64,000 nucleotides of DNA from UBA1858 sp045106935 (GTDB taxonomy: Bacteria > Pseudomonadota > Gammaproteobacteria > UBA4575). Shown here one piece after another: positions 8,765-15,915 of this stretch (the first letter of the stretch is position 1; the number at the start of each line of letters is the position of its first letter). The notes under the pieces were generated by a model. It was given only the letters and a program-made list of their open reading frames with translations, ran no database searches and had not been told where the DNA came from. The stretch is from positions 1 through 64,000 of the forward strand of contig JBGCFN010000014.1 of assembly GCA_045106935.1 (NCBI GenBank), written 5' to 3'. Made by a program: the position numbers and the translations under genes.

Positions 8765-9034
8765 TTATGCTGATTCTGAGAATAATTCTGTTTCTTTCAT
8801 TGCTTCTACATAGGCCTGTGCGCTTTGTGCAAAATCAAGAAACTCATGTTTGCTCATATCCGCATACAATTTCCAGAAAGGCTTTTTGCTGAATCCGATA
8901 TGTAAGCCACCTAAATTCTGGCAATCACAGAAGGTAATTGTGAGTTGGTGGTGTAGATAGTGCGAATGCGTATTCATGTTGCATATTGGGCATAGCGTGC
9001 AAATTCCTTTGCCGGCAATAATATTTTTATTCAT
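8765..9034 (-). CDS. small cysteine-rich protein, function unknown
   Basis: An 89-residue protein with no signal peptide. Near the N-terminus, 'CTLCPICNMNTHSHYLHH' and then 'FCDCQNLGG' place five cysteines and several histidines in 30 residues, consistent with a small zinc- or metal-binding module. The second half ('FLDFAQSAQAYVEAMKETEL') looks helical. I do not recognise the family. It is isolated, with about 290 bp on each side free of genes. Confidence 0.6.
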   Translation of the reverse strand: MNKNIIAGKGICTLCPICNMNTHSHYLHHQLTITFCDCQNLGGLHIGFSKKPFWKLYADMSKHEFLDFAQSAQAYVEAMKETELFSESA

Positions 9035-9326
9035 GTGGTGGTTGTTTGCTAGTTAATAATAAATGACAGTATCTTTCTGAATTGTTACTAGAATATGAAT
9101 AGTTGTTTGTTTCTATGTCGTGACATTCTTTTTATGAAATGGCTGTGCGATTCAAACGCTATTATCAACGGGTTTAGTGTGGATAAATGGCTATAATTTT
9201 CAGATGGGTAGACCATGTTTTTTTGACCGAGTAGTCATTCTAGGCGTTACACTAAGCGATAACATATTTATGTAATAAATATTGTGTGTACTACAAGGAT
9301 GAATAAAACTAAATGGAGACAGCAAT

Positions 9327-9668
9327 ATGAAAGATATGGTGATTGATGCCTGTAAGTGGTACGTGGATGAAAGTTCTGAAGAGAAAGTTAAGGAAAAAGC
9401 TGCAGAAGAATTTTCGAATCGCTATAAGCCATTACTACATTTCTTTAAGGAAACTGGCTTAGTTCATGAGGATAAAGTTGAAGAAAGGAACTGGCTGGAT
9501 TTTGAATTGAAAATGTCAGATTTTACTGATGAAGGGCTTGAGTTGTTAATGTTGTGTCATGATAAATGGCTGGATGCCATTTCGCGTGGATCTAATCCAG
9601 GCAATATTACATTATGGCAAAGACAGCTAATTAGATTGAGAGAAGAAGACCCAATGCTTCTACACTAA
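9327..9668 (+). CDS. hypothetical acidic protein
   Basis: A 113-residue, highly charged, apparently all-helical soluble protein. The ATG follows GGAG about 9 nt upstream. No recognised motif; the most distinctive stretch is 'ELLMLCHDKWLDAISRGSNP'. Convergent with the DUF5658 gene at 9679, with a 10-bp gap. Function unknown. Confidence 0.65.
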   Translation: MKDMVIDACKWYVDESSEEKVKEKAAEEFSNRYKPLLHFFKETGLVHEDKVEERNWLDFELKMSDFTDEGLELLMLCHDKWLDAISRGSNPGNITLWQRQLIRLREEDPMLLH

Positions 9669-9678
9669 GGTGAATAGC

Positions 9679-10161
9679 TTAGTACCAGTAGAATAAAAAT
9701 ATCTCGTATAACACGAGTGTTGAATATACTGTTAAAGCAAATTTAAGCAGAATATCCACTCTAAGCGTGTTAAATAATTTTGAGTGGTAATGAGCGACGA
9801 GCACTAGAATGCATATTGAGGTAAGTGCAAGCTTGGTATACACAAATGCATGAATGCTGTGACTCAACAGATAATTCATGAATGGATTGACTTCAACCGC
9901 ACCATTGTTTAGTAATGTCATGGTCATGGCCGCATCAGTCACTGATAAGAATAATATCGCTAATGCCATAATAAACAGTTTGGTGTCATACCAATCTGTT
10001 TGGTAATGGGCAAAGCTATTCGATCGACGTTGTTCTCGGCGTTGAGTCTTAATGCAACCTAATAAAAATCCGGTAAAAGTAGGCGCTCTGCGATCTCGTT
10101 TTTCGCGACGCTCTGATTGTTTACTAGGGATAACTTTTTGTTCGCTTCCAATAGTGCTCAC
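9679..10161 (-). CDS. DUF5658 family membrane protein
   Basis: A 160-residue protein. The N-terminus is charged with DRR-type motifs ('RREKRDRRAPTF'). Three hydrophobic segments follow: about 65-85 ('LFIMALAILFLSVTDAAMT'), 103-125 and 138-158. 'TDAAMTMTLLNNGAVEVNPF' is the DUF5658 signature (D-x-x-x-T-x-x-L-x-x-G-x-x-E-x-NP). Function of the family is unknown. The start codon is GTG. Preceded by a 64-codon frame whose end is 10 bp upstream. Confidence 0.8.
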   Translation of the reverse strand: MSTIGSEQKVIPSKQSERREKRDRRAPTFTGFLLGCIKTQRREQRRSNSFAHYQTDWYDTKLFIMALAILFLSVTDAAMTMTLLNNGAVEVNPFMNYLLSHSIHAFVYTKLALTSICILVLVAHYHSKLFNTLRVDILLKFALTVYSTLVLYEIFLFYWY

Positions 10162-10171
10162 GATGATGAGT

Positions 10172-10366
10172 TTATTCTAAGTTTGTGTGGACCCTACTAT
10201 CCCATAGCTTCGGAAATAATGCTTTGCGTATAGCTTGAACGAGTTCACAGTTATTGCTTTTATTTGTCTTTGGTTGATTGAATTGATAACACCAAGTCGC
10301 CAATGCGGTGATGGGCTTAGAGCGGTAATATGTGCAGAAAATAATAAAATTGTCTGTCATTGACAT
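10172..10366 (-). CDS. possible small protein, function unknown
   Basis: A 64-codon frame filling the gap between alr and the DUF5658 gene. Start ATG at 10366 (or 10360); I see no clear Shine-Dalgarno sequence. The product is basic with three cysteines and no recognised family. It could be a chance frame; kept because it fits the operon spacing (10 bp to the next gene). Confidence 0.35.
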   Translation of the reverse strand: MSMTDNFIIFCTYYRSKPITALATWCYQFNQPKTNKSNNCELVQAIRKALFPKLWDSRVHTNLE

Positions 10367-10413
10367 AGTTAGTGAAAGCTTGATTCAATTAGTTCAAGCT
10401 AGCTGTAAAGATT

Positions 10414-11493
10414 TTACTCGTATTGGCAAGTGATGCGTCCGGAGATTCCGCATAGTAGTTCGTAGCTAATAGTATTGGCAGCATTAGCGACATCTGTCAC
10501 TGAAATATCATCGCCCCATAATTCGACAGCGTCACCTAAGTTAGCTTCTGTATGGCTAAGATCTATTGTGAGCATATCCATGGATACGCGTCCGATAATG
10601 GGGGCGAGATTTCCATTGATGCTAACATTCACTGGGCTTGTTATTGCGCGTGGATAACCATCGGCATAACCAATGGCAACGACACCAACGCGCATTTCGC
10701 GCGCGCAAGTATAAGTGCTTCCATAGCCAATGTGATCACCTTGTTTACATTGCTTGATAGAAATTAAAGGCGCGCGTAACGACATGACTGGTTTGAGTTC
10801 GCTGGTATCTGGTTGTGTCTTATCTGCTTGAAATGGTGAGATCCCATATAATGCCAAGCCTGAGCGTACCCATTCATAGAGAGAGTTTGAATAGGCGAGT
10901 GTCGCTGCAGAGTTGGCAACACTTCTTTCGCAGCCGGGAAAATTTTTGGTCACATTATCAAACGCTTTTAATTGACGTTGGGTGGAATCATTATCTAATA
11001 AATCGGCATTAGCAAAATGCGTCATTAAGCGTATTTTTGAGATTGATTCAATTTGGTCAAGCTGCTGGTAAGCTTGGCGAGCATCTTCGGGGCGAAACCC
11101 TAATCTTCCCATGCCAGTATCTATTTTTAACCAGACCTGAATTGACTGATTCAGACGATGATTTTGAAGTAACTTAATTTGCTGGTCGTTATGAATAACG
11201 GCTTGCACATTTGCATCAGCAATTAATTTTAATTCAGCTTCGTTAGCAAATCCTTGTAAGCAAATAATGGGGTGTAAAATTCTTGCAGCGCGTAATTCTA
11301 ATGCTTCGTTGGCACAAGACACAGCAAATGCATCGCTCTGTGTGAGTGCTTGTGCAGTCTTAGCTAGACCATGCCCGTATGCATCTGCTTTCACGACAGA
11401 AATTATCTTCGAGTTTGGAGCAAATGTTCTTAGGATGTTTAGGTTGTGTTCGAGATGTTCTAGTCGGATGATGGCGTATGCCGAACGTCTCAT
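10414..11493 (-). CDS. alr: alanine racemase
   Basis: A 359-residue PLP enzyme converting L- to D-alanine for peptidoglycan. The PLP lysine lies in 'ISVVKADAYGHGL' near the N-terminus. 'WLKIDTGMGRLGF' and the C-terminal 'VAIGYADGYPR' and 'GRVSMDMLTIDL' blocks are all present; the catalytic tyrosine is in 'HIGYGSTYTC'. Length is normal for bacterial Alr. It overlaps the end of dnaB by 4 bp (ATGA type), so it is translated from the ribosomal-protein/dnaB operon, as in pseudomonads. Confidence 0.98.
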   Translation of the reverse strand: MRRSAYAIIRLEHLEHNLNILRTFAPNSKIISVVKADAYGHGLAKTAQALTQSDAFAVSCANEALELRAARILHPIICLQGFANEAELKLIADANVQAVIHNDQQIKLLQNHRLNQSIQVWLKIDTGMGRLGFRPEDARQAYQQLDQIESISKIRLMTHFANADLLDNDSTQRQLKAFDNVTKNFPGCERSVANSAATLAYSNSLYEWVRSGLALYGISPFQADKTQPDTSELKPVMSLRAPLISIKQCKQGDHIGYGSTYTCAREMRVGVVAIGYADGYPRAITSPVNVSINGNLAPIIGRVSMDMLTIDLSHTEANLGDAVELWGDDISVTDVANAANTISYELLCGISGRITCQYE

Positions 11494-12896
11494 GAATATT
11501 TCTCGTTGCTATACATTTCAGGAACAAAATTTTCGAAACGTGTGTATTGGCCTAAGAATGTGAGTCTGGTTTTAAATATTGGACCATTACGTTGCTTTGC
11601 AACAATAATTTCAGCAGTGCCTTTATCTGGAGAGTCTTCATTGTAAACTTCGTCTCGATAGATAAATGCTATTAAATCTGCATCTTGCTCAATCGCACCT
11701 GATTCACGCAAATCAGACATCACGGGTCGTTTGTCTGTGCGTTGCTCCAGACTACGATTTAGCTGCGATAAAGCGATCACGGGGACTTCTAATTCTTTAG
11801 CTAGAGCTTTTAATGAACGTGAAATTTCAGACACATCATTAGTGCGGTTTTCGCCGCTACCTGTGACTTGCATTAGTTGTAAATAATCAATCACAATTAA
11901 CGATAAGCCATGTTCGCGTTTTAAACGCCGCGCGCGAGCACGAATTTCAGTGGGTGTTAAGGCGGCACTATCATCAATAAACAATTTAGACTCGGAAAGC
12001 ATCGACACTGCGCTGGTAAGTCGCGGCCAATCTTCATCGGTTAATTTACCGGTGCGTATATTTTGCTGATTGATGCGGCCAATAGAAGAAAGCATGCGCA
12101 TAGTCAGTTGGTGGCTTGGCATCTCCATACTGAAAATGGCCACCGTTTCTTGTTTTTGGATGACGGCATATTCAGCCATGTTCATGGCTAAGCTGGTTTT
12201 ACCCATAGAAGGTCTTCCAGCCACAATAATTAAGTCGCCTTTTTGTAAGCCTGACGTGTTTTCATCGAACTGATCAAAGCCGGTAGCAGTACCTGTAATG
12301 GTTTCGCCACGTTCAAATAATTCGTCAATACGTTCTACGGTGGTTTTTAGTAATTCCTTCATGCCCTGGAAGCCACCAATGCCTTTCGCGCCATGATCTC
12401 CAATTTCAAAAATTTTCTTTTCGGCGATATCTAGAAGCTCGTTACTATTCATCCCTTGAGGTTGATAGGCGCTGCCGGCTATATCGGTACCGGTTGTGGC
12501 TAGTTGGCGCAGAATTGATTTTTCACGAACGATATCGGCATAGGCGACAATATTTGCCGCGGTGGGTGTTTCTTTGGCAAGGGTCGCCATGTAGGCAGTG
12601 ATATTCTGATTATTGACGCCAGATGCATCTTCAGAATCTTTGATTTTGTCAGCTAAGGTGACGACGTCAAATGGTTGATTTTGATAGGCAAGATCAACGA
12701 TTGCGCGAAAGATAATACGATGATCAAAAAGATGGAAGTCATTCTCGTTGAGCGTATCGGCAATCTGGTCCCATGTGCCATTTTCTAGCATTAAGCCTCC
12801 AAGGACCGCTTGTTCTGCTTCAAGCGAATATGGAGGCGTACGTAATGATTCTGCGTTAGGTGCAGAGTAGTCAGCGCTAGAAATTGTTTCTGCCAT
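11490..12896 (-). CDS. dnaB: replicative DNA helicase DnaB
   Basis: A 468-residue hexameric 5'-3' helicase of the replisome. The N-terminal primase-interaction domain begins 'TPPYSLEAEQAVLGGLMLEN'. The RecA-like domain has Walker A 'GRPSMGKTSLAMN', Walker B 'LSLIVIDYLQLM' and an arginine-finger region near 'IVAKQRNGP'. No intein interrupts the Walker A or other motifs. Lies 24 bp after rplI. Confidence 0.98.
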   Translation of the reverse strand: MAETISSADYSAPNAESLRTPPYSLEAEQAVLGGLMLENGTWDQIADTLNENDFHLFDHRIIFRAIVDLAYQNQPFDVVTLADKIKDSEDASGVNNQNITAYMATLAKETPTAANIVAYADIVREKSILRQLATTGTDIAGSAYQPQGMNSNELLDIAEKKIFEIGDHGAKGIGGFQGMKELLKTTVERIDELFERGETITGTATGFDQFDENTSGLQKGDLIIVAGRPSMGKTSLAMNMAEYAVIQKQETVAIFSMEMPSHQLTMRMLSSIGRINQQNIRTGKLTDEDWPRLTSAVSMLSESKLFIDDSAALTPTEIRARARRLKREHGLSLIVIDYLQLMQVTGSGENRTNDVSEISRSLKALAKELEVPVIALSQLNRSLEQRTDKRPVMSDLRESGAIEQDADLIAFIYRDEVYNEDSPDKGTAEIIVAKQRNGPIFKTRLTFLGQYTRFENFVPEMYSNEKYS

Positions 12897-12920
12897 TAGA
12901 GGTATTAAAACCTTGTAGGA

Positions 12921-13370
12921 CTAGTCTTCGGCAACAATGTTGATGGTGACGGTAGCGTCCACATCAGAATGTAAATGCAATTCAACTTGGTATTCACCAA
13001 TATTGCGGAATGCCCCATCAGGCATACGAATTTCGCGTTTCTCAACTTCTAGGCCTTGCGCAGTTAATGCTTCTAATACATCAATGTTGCCGACCGAGCC
13101 AAATAGTTTTCCTTCACTGGCTTCTTTAGCGGCAATCGTAATGGTAGCGCCATCAATTTTGGCCTTACGTGCTTCTGCGGTTGCAAGTGTGCTGGCAGCT
13201 TCAGCTTCCAGTTCAGCGCGACGTGCTTCAAACTCAGCAATGTTCTCTGGTGTGGCAAATTTAGCCTTACCTTGAGGAATCAGGTAATTGCGAGCAAATC
13301 CAGACTTCACGCTAACTTTGTCGCCAAGTGCGCCTAGGTTTTCTACTTTTGATAATAAAATAACTTCCAT
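12921..13370 (-). CDS. rplI: 50S ribosomal protein bL9
   Basis: 149 residues. The N-terminal rRNA-binding domain carries the L9 signature 'MEVILLSKVENLGALGDKVS...GFARNYLIPQGKA' (given here in parts). A long connecting helix of about residues 45-75 is followed by the C-terminal domain. Normal length. 34 bp after the DUF2232 gene. Confidence 0.98.
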   Translation of the reverse strand: MEVILLSKVENLGALGDKVSVKSGFARNYLIPQGKAKFATPENIAEFEARRAELEAEAASTLATAEARKAKIDGATITIAAKEASEGKLFGSVGNIDVLEALTAQGLEVEKREIRMPDGAFRNIGEYQVELHLHSDVDATVTINIVAED

Positions 13371-13404
13371 TGCTTTTCCTTCAAATATCGAAATGTTGAT
13401 AAAA

Positions 13405-14292
13405 TTACTTAACGCGTTCGCGTATTTTGAAAAATGTTTCGAATATACCTAGCAGTATAACGACGAGAATCGCCTGCGGAACAAAGATCACTAATATATA
13501 GGCAATTATTAACCATAGTTTGCCTTTTGTCATGGTTCCACAAGTGGTATGAATGACTGCCATCCCTTGTAAAAAGAATAGAATTGACAGAATCCCGCAT
13601 AGCTGTGCCGCATACGTCGATTGGGTCATTACCGCCCATAAGCCGACGAGTAAGGTTAATATTGCCAGTACTTTGCCCAGGCGCATTTGCTCAAAATCTT
13701 GTTCAAATTGTGGGCTGTCGTCGACAATGCATTTGAGTTTGTAGCCAAATAGCAAGATGCTGCTATGCACGAGGACAACCGAAGCGATTAGCAGTCCTGT
13801 CATGAATTTTGCGGTTTGTGAAATTAATGCGGCACTATCGGTAGCATTGTATCCGCCTGACTCTAGCATTGGCGCTAATATTGTACTTAATGATTGTTGC
13901 CAAAACTGGTGGCTGTCAGGGAACATAGCGCTCACAATAATGAATGCCAATGCGCCAAGTAAGGCGGCAGCTTGCAGGGATAACGACAAAGACCGCGTCG
14001 CGTAAAAAATCGCAGCGAGGATGAAACTAGGGAGTAACTGAGCTGCTGCAGTGGCAGCACCTAGCGGTGCGTGGCCAATGAATACAGAGCTAACTAGTGC
14101 TAGCGCAATAATACAGGCGAGAACGATTGAAACACTATTTTTGGGACCAGCATGTAATGTAATTAATACGATGGCCGCACCACTGATGATAGCGCTGAGT
14201 GGAAAGATTAATGCAAATAGTAAGAAACCAAAGACGACAGTAAATGCGGGAAACTTTCCCGAGAGCGTAAAGCTGGCAAAGTTCTTCATCAT
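13405..14292 (-). CDS. DUF2232 family membrane protein
   Basis: An integral membrane protein of 295 residues with about eight hydrophobic segments, in the position between rpsR and rplI where pseudomonads carry a DUF2232 (YybS-like) protein. Function of the family is unknown. I start it at the ATG at 14292, with AGG 9 nt upstream, rather than at a TTG 9 bp earlier. Separated from rpsR by a long inverted repeat. Confidence 0.85.
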   Translation of the reverse strand: MMKNFASFTLSGKFPAFTVVFGFLLFALIFPLSAIISGAAIVLITLHAGPKNSVSIVLACIIALALVSSVFIGHAPLGAATAAAQLLPSFILAAIFYATRSLSLSLQAAALLGALAFIIVSAMFPDSHQFWQQSLSTILAPMLESGGYNATDSAALISQTAKFMTGLLIASVVLVHSSILLFGYKLKCIVDDSPQFEQDFEQMRLGKVLAILTLLVGLWAVMTQSTYAAQLCGILSILFFLQGMAVIHTTCGTMTKGKLWLIIAYILVIFVPQAILVVILLGIFETFFKIRERVK

Positions 14293-14320
14293 GGCGAACA
14301 ACCTAAGGTTGTTTGAGCAG

Positions 14321-14366
14321 AGAATTCGGCGCCGTGAAACCTTTAAGTTTTTCGGCGCCGAATTCT
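14321..14366 (-). other. perfect 14-bp inverted repeat directly after rpsR
   Basis: AGAATTCGGCGCCG at 14321-14334 and its exact complement at 14353-14366 enclose an 18-nt loop. In the transcript the stem begins at the base after the rpsR stop codon. No T-run follows, so it is unlikely to be a plain rho-independent terminator. An mRNA stability or processing hairpin separating ribosomal-protein and membrane-protein expression is more likely. Confidence 0.75.
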
Positions 14367-14591
14367 TTAGTGCTGGTCGCTATATGGTAGTAAAGCTAGA
14401 AAACGAGCGCGCTTAATAGCGGTCGTTAATTGGCGTTGATAGCGCGCTTTAGTACCAGTGATTCGACTAGGAACGATTTTGCCTGTTTCAGTGACAAAAT
14501 CTTTAAGTAGATCGATATCTTTATAGTCAATCTGCTTAATGCCTTCTTCAGTGAATCGGCAATATCTTCTTCTACGGAAATACTTAGACAT
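14367..14591 (-). CDS. rpsR: 30S ribosomal protein bS18
   Basis: 74 residues with the S18 signature: 'MSKYFRRRRYCRFTEEG', 'IDYKDIDLLKDFVTETGKI', 'PSRITGTKARYQRQLTTAIK' and 'RARFLALLPYSDQH'. It pairs with bS6 on the 30S platform. It lies 2 bp after rpsF, so translation is coupled. Confidence 0.99.
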   Translation of the reverse strand: MSKYFRRRRYCRFTEEGIKQIDYKDIDLLKDFVTETGKIVPSRITGTKARYQRQLTTAIKRARFLALLPYSDQH

Positions 14592-14593
14592 GT

Positions 14594-15064
14594 TTATTCC
14601 TCCACTGCTGCTTCAGTCGCAGCTTCTTCGGTTGATGCTGGGGCAGACTCTGCTGCCGCGTCACTTGATTCGCTGGCCACTTCAGCAGGTTTTTCTTCAG
14701 TTCTTGGCGGGCGAGTTTCACGTGTATCGCGCTCGCGCTCTTTCTCAAGAGATTTCATCATTGGTGAAGGTTCTGTGACGGCTTCTTTATTGTTCAAGAC
14801 CATGTGTCGAAGCACTGCGTCATTAAAACGGAAGGCACTGACTAACTCATCAAGAATTTCTTGATTGGTCTCAATGTTCATCAAGACATAGTGAGCTTTG
14901 AGGATTTTATTGATTGGATAAGCGAGGATTCTACGTCCCCAATCTTCAAGACGATGAACTTTGCCATCGCCATTTTCAATCATGGTTTTGTAGCGATCGA
15001 CCATGGCAGATACCTGGTCACTCTGGTCTGGATGGACCAAGAATACGATTTCGTAATGTCTCAT
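14594..15064 (-). CDS. rpsF: 30S ribosomal protein bS6 with long acidic tail
   Basis: 156 residues. The S6 domain ('MRHYEIVFLVHPDQSDQV', 'RLEDWGRRILAYPINKILKA', 'LRHMVLNNKEAVTEPSPM') occupies about the first 105. The remaining 50 form an Ala/Glu/Pro-rich tail; many bS6 proteins have only a short one, and in E. coli that tail is the site of glutamate addition by RimK. GGAG precedes the ATG. First gene after the probable S6:S18 leader hairpin. Confidence 0.98.
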   Translation of the reverse strand: MRHYEIVFLVHPDQSDQVSAMVDRYKTMIENGDGKVHRLEDWGRRILAYPINKILKAHYVLMNIETNQEILDELVSAFRFNDAVLRHMVLNNKEAVTEPSPMMKSLEKERERDTRETRPPRTEEKPAEVASESSDAAAESAPASTEEAATEAAVEE

Positions 15065-15086
15065 TGTGGCTCCTTAAGGTCTGAGT

Positions 15087-15111
15087 CCTCCCGTGGACAT
15101 AAACGGTGAGG
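15087..15111 (-). promoter_or_regulatory. probable S6:S18 autoregulatory leader hairpin of rpsF
   Basis: In the rpsF leader, CCTC-A-CCGT pairs with ACGG-GAGG around an 8-nt loop, leaving a single bulged A, 22 nt before the start codon. Bacterial rpsF leaders often carry a hairpin bound by the S6:S18 complex to repress translation. Position and stem support this; I have not matched it to the published consensus. Confidence 0.55.
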
Positions 15112-15139
15112 AAAGGTAGCTGAAAAAATTAAGAAGCGA

Positions 15140-15168
15140 AGTGTACGTGAGCGGGCGAGAACATTCAA
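15140..15168 (-). promoter_or_regulatory. candidate sigma-70 promoter for rpsF-rpsR
   Basis: On the minus strand, TTGAAT, a 17-nt spacer and TACACT (4 of 6 matches in each hexamer). The -35 overlaps the rlmB stop codon. Initiation near 15133 would give a leader of about 70 nt that includes the hairpin at 15087-15111. Confidence 0.45.
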
Positions 15169-15908
15169 TCAGTGCGTTGGCGAACCGCTTCATAGAGGAA
15201 AATGCCCGTCGCCACGGAGACATTTAAGCTCTCAACGCCCCCCAGCATAGGCAGAGAATAAAGCTGATCACACCGTTCTTGAGTCAAACGCCTTAATCCT
15301 TGTCCCTCAGCGCCCATGACTATCGCCGACGCTTGACTGAGATTGGATTGGTAGATTGTGTCAGATGCTTCACCAGCCGCTCCATAGACCCATACACCGG
15401 ATTTTTTTATCGCATCAATAAACCTTGCTAAATTAGAGGTTTTAGTGATATTTAGACGTAATGTTGCACCAGAGGCTATTTTGTGAACAATGGGCGATAG
15501 AGGGGCAGAATTACGTTGTGGTACGACCACTGCATCGACACCAGCCGCATCTGCCGTTCTTAAGCAGGCACCAAAATTATGTGGGTCGCTGACTTCGTCT
15601 AAAATTAATATAAGTGGCGGAGTAGAGGCCTCAGCAATTTGAGTCACTAAATCATGCTCATCTATCAGTGGTGTCGGAGTACAGCTTGCGGCAATGCCTT
15701 GATGTTGTGTGCCCTCGCATAATTGATCGAGCTTGCTGCGTTGAACTTGCTGTATAGGTATTCCCAGTTTGTTGGCGTGAGCAATGAGTTCTTCTATACG
15801 TTGGTTGCGTTTGTTTAGTTCCAACCAAATAGACTGTGCTCGTTGTGGTTGCCAGCGTAGTAATGAGGCGACCGTATGAATGCCGGGGAGTATTTCTTTC
15901 TTACTCAT
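15165..15908 (-). CDS. rlmB: 23S rRNA (guanosine(2251)-2'-O)-methyltransferase
   Basis: A 247-residue SpoU-type methyltransferase. The N-terminal substrate-binding domain begins 'PGIHTVASLLRWQPQRA'. The SPOUT knot motifs are 'LILDEVSDPHNFGACLRTAD', 'VMGAEGQGLRRL' and 'LPMLGGVESLNVSVATGIFL'. It methylates G2251 in the peptidyl-transferase P loop. Seven bp after rnr, the usual partner. Confidence 0.97.
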   Translation of the reverse strand: MSKKEILPGIHTVASLLRWQPQRAQSIWLELNKRNQRIEELIAHANKLGIPIQQVQRSKLDQLCEGTQHQGIAASCTPTPLIDEHDLVTQIAEASTPPLILILDEVSDPHNFGACLRTADAAGVDAVVVPQRNSAPLSPIVHKIASGATLRLNITKTSNLARFIDAIKKSGVWVYGAAGEASDTIYQSNLSQASAIVMGAEGQGLRRLTQERCDQLYSLPMLGGVESLNVSVATGIFLYEAVRQRTD

Positions 15909-15915
15909 GCTCTTG

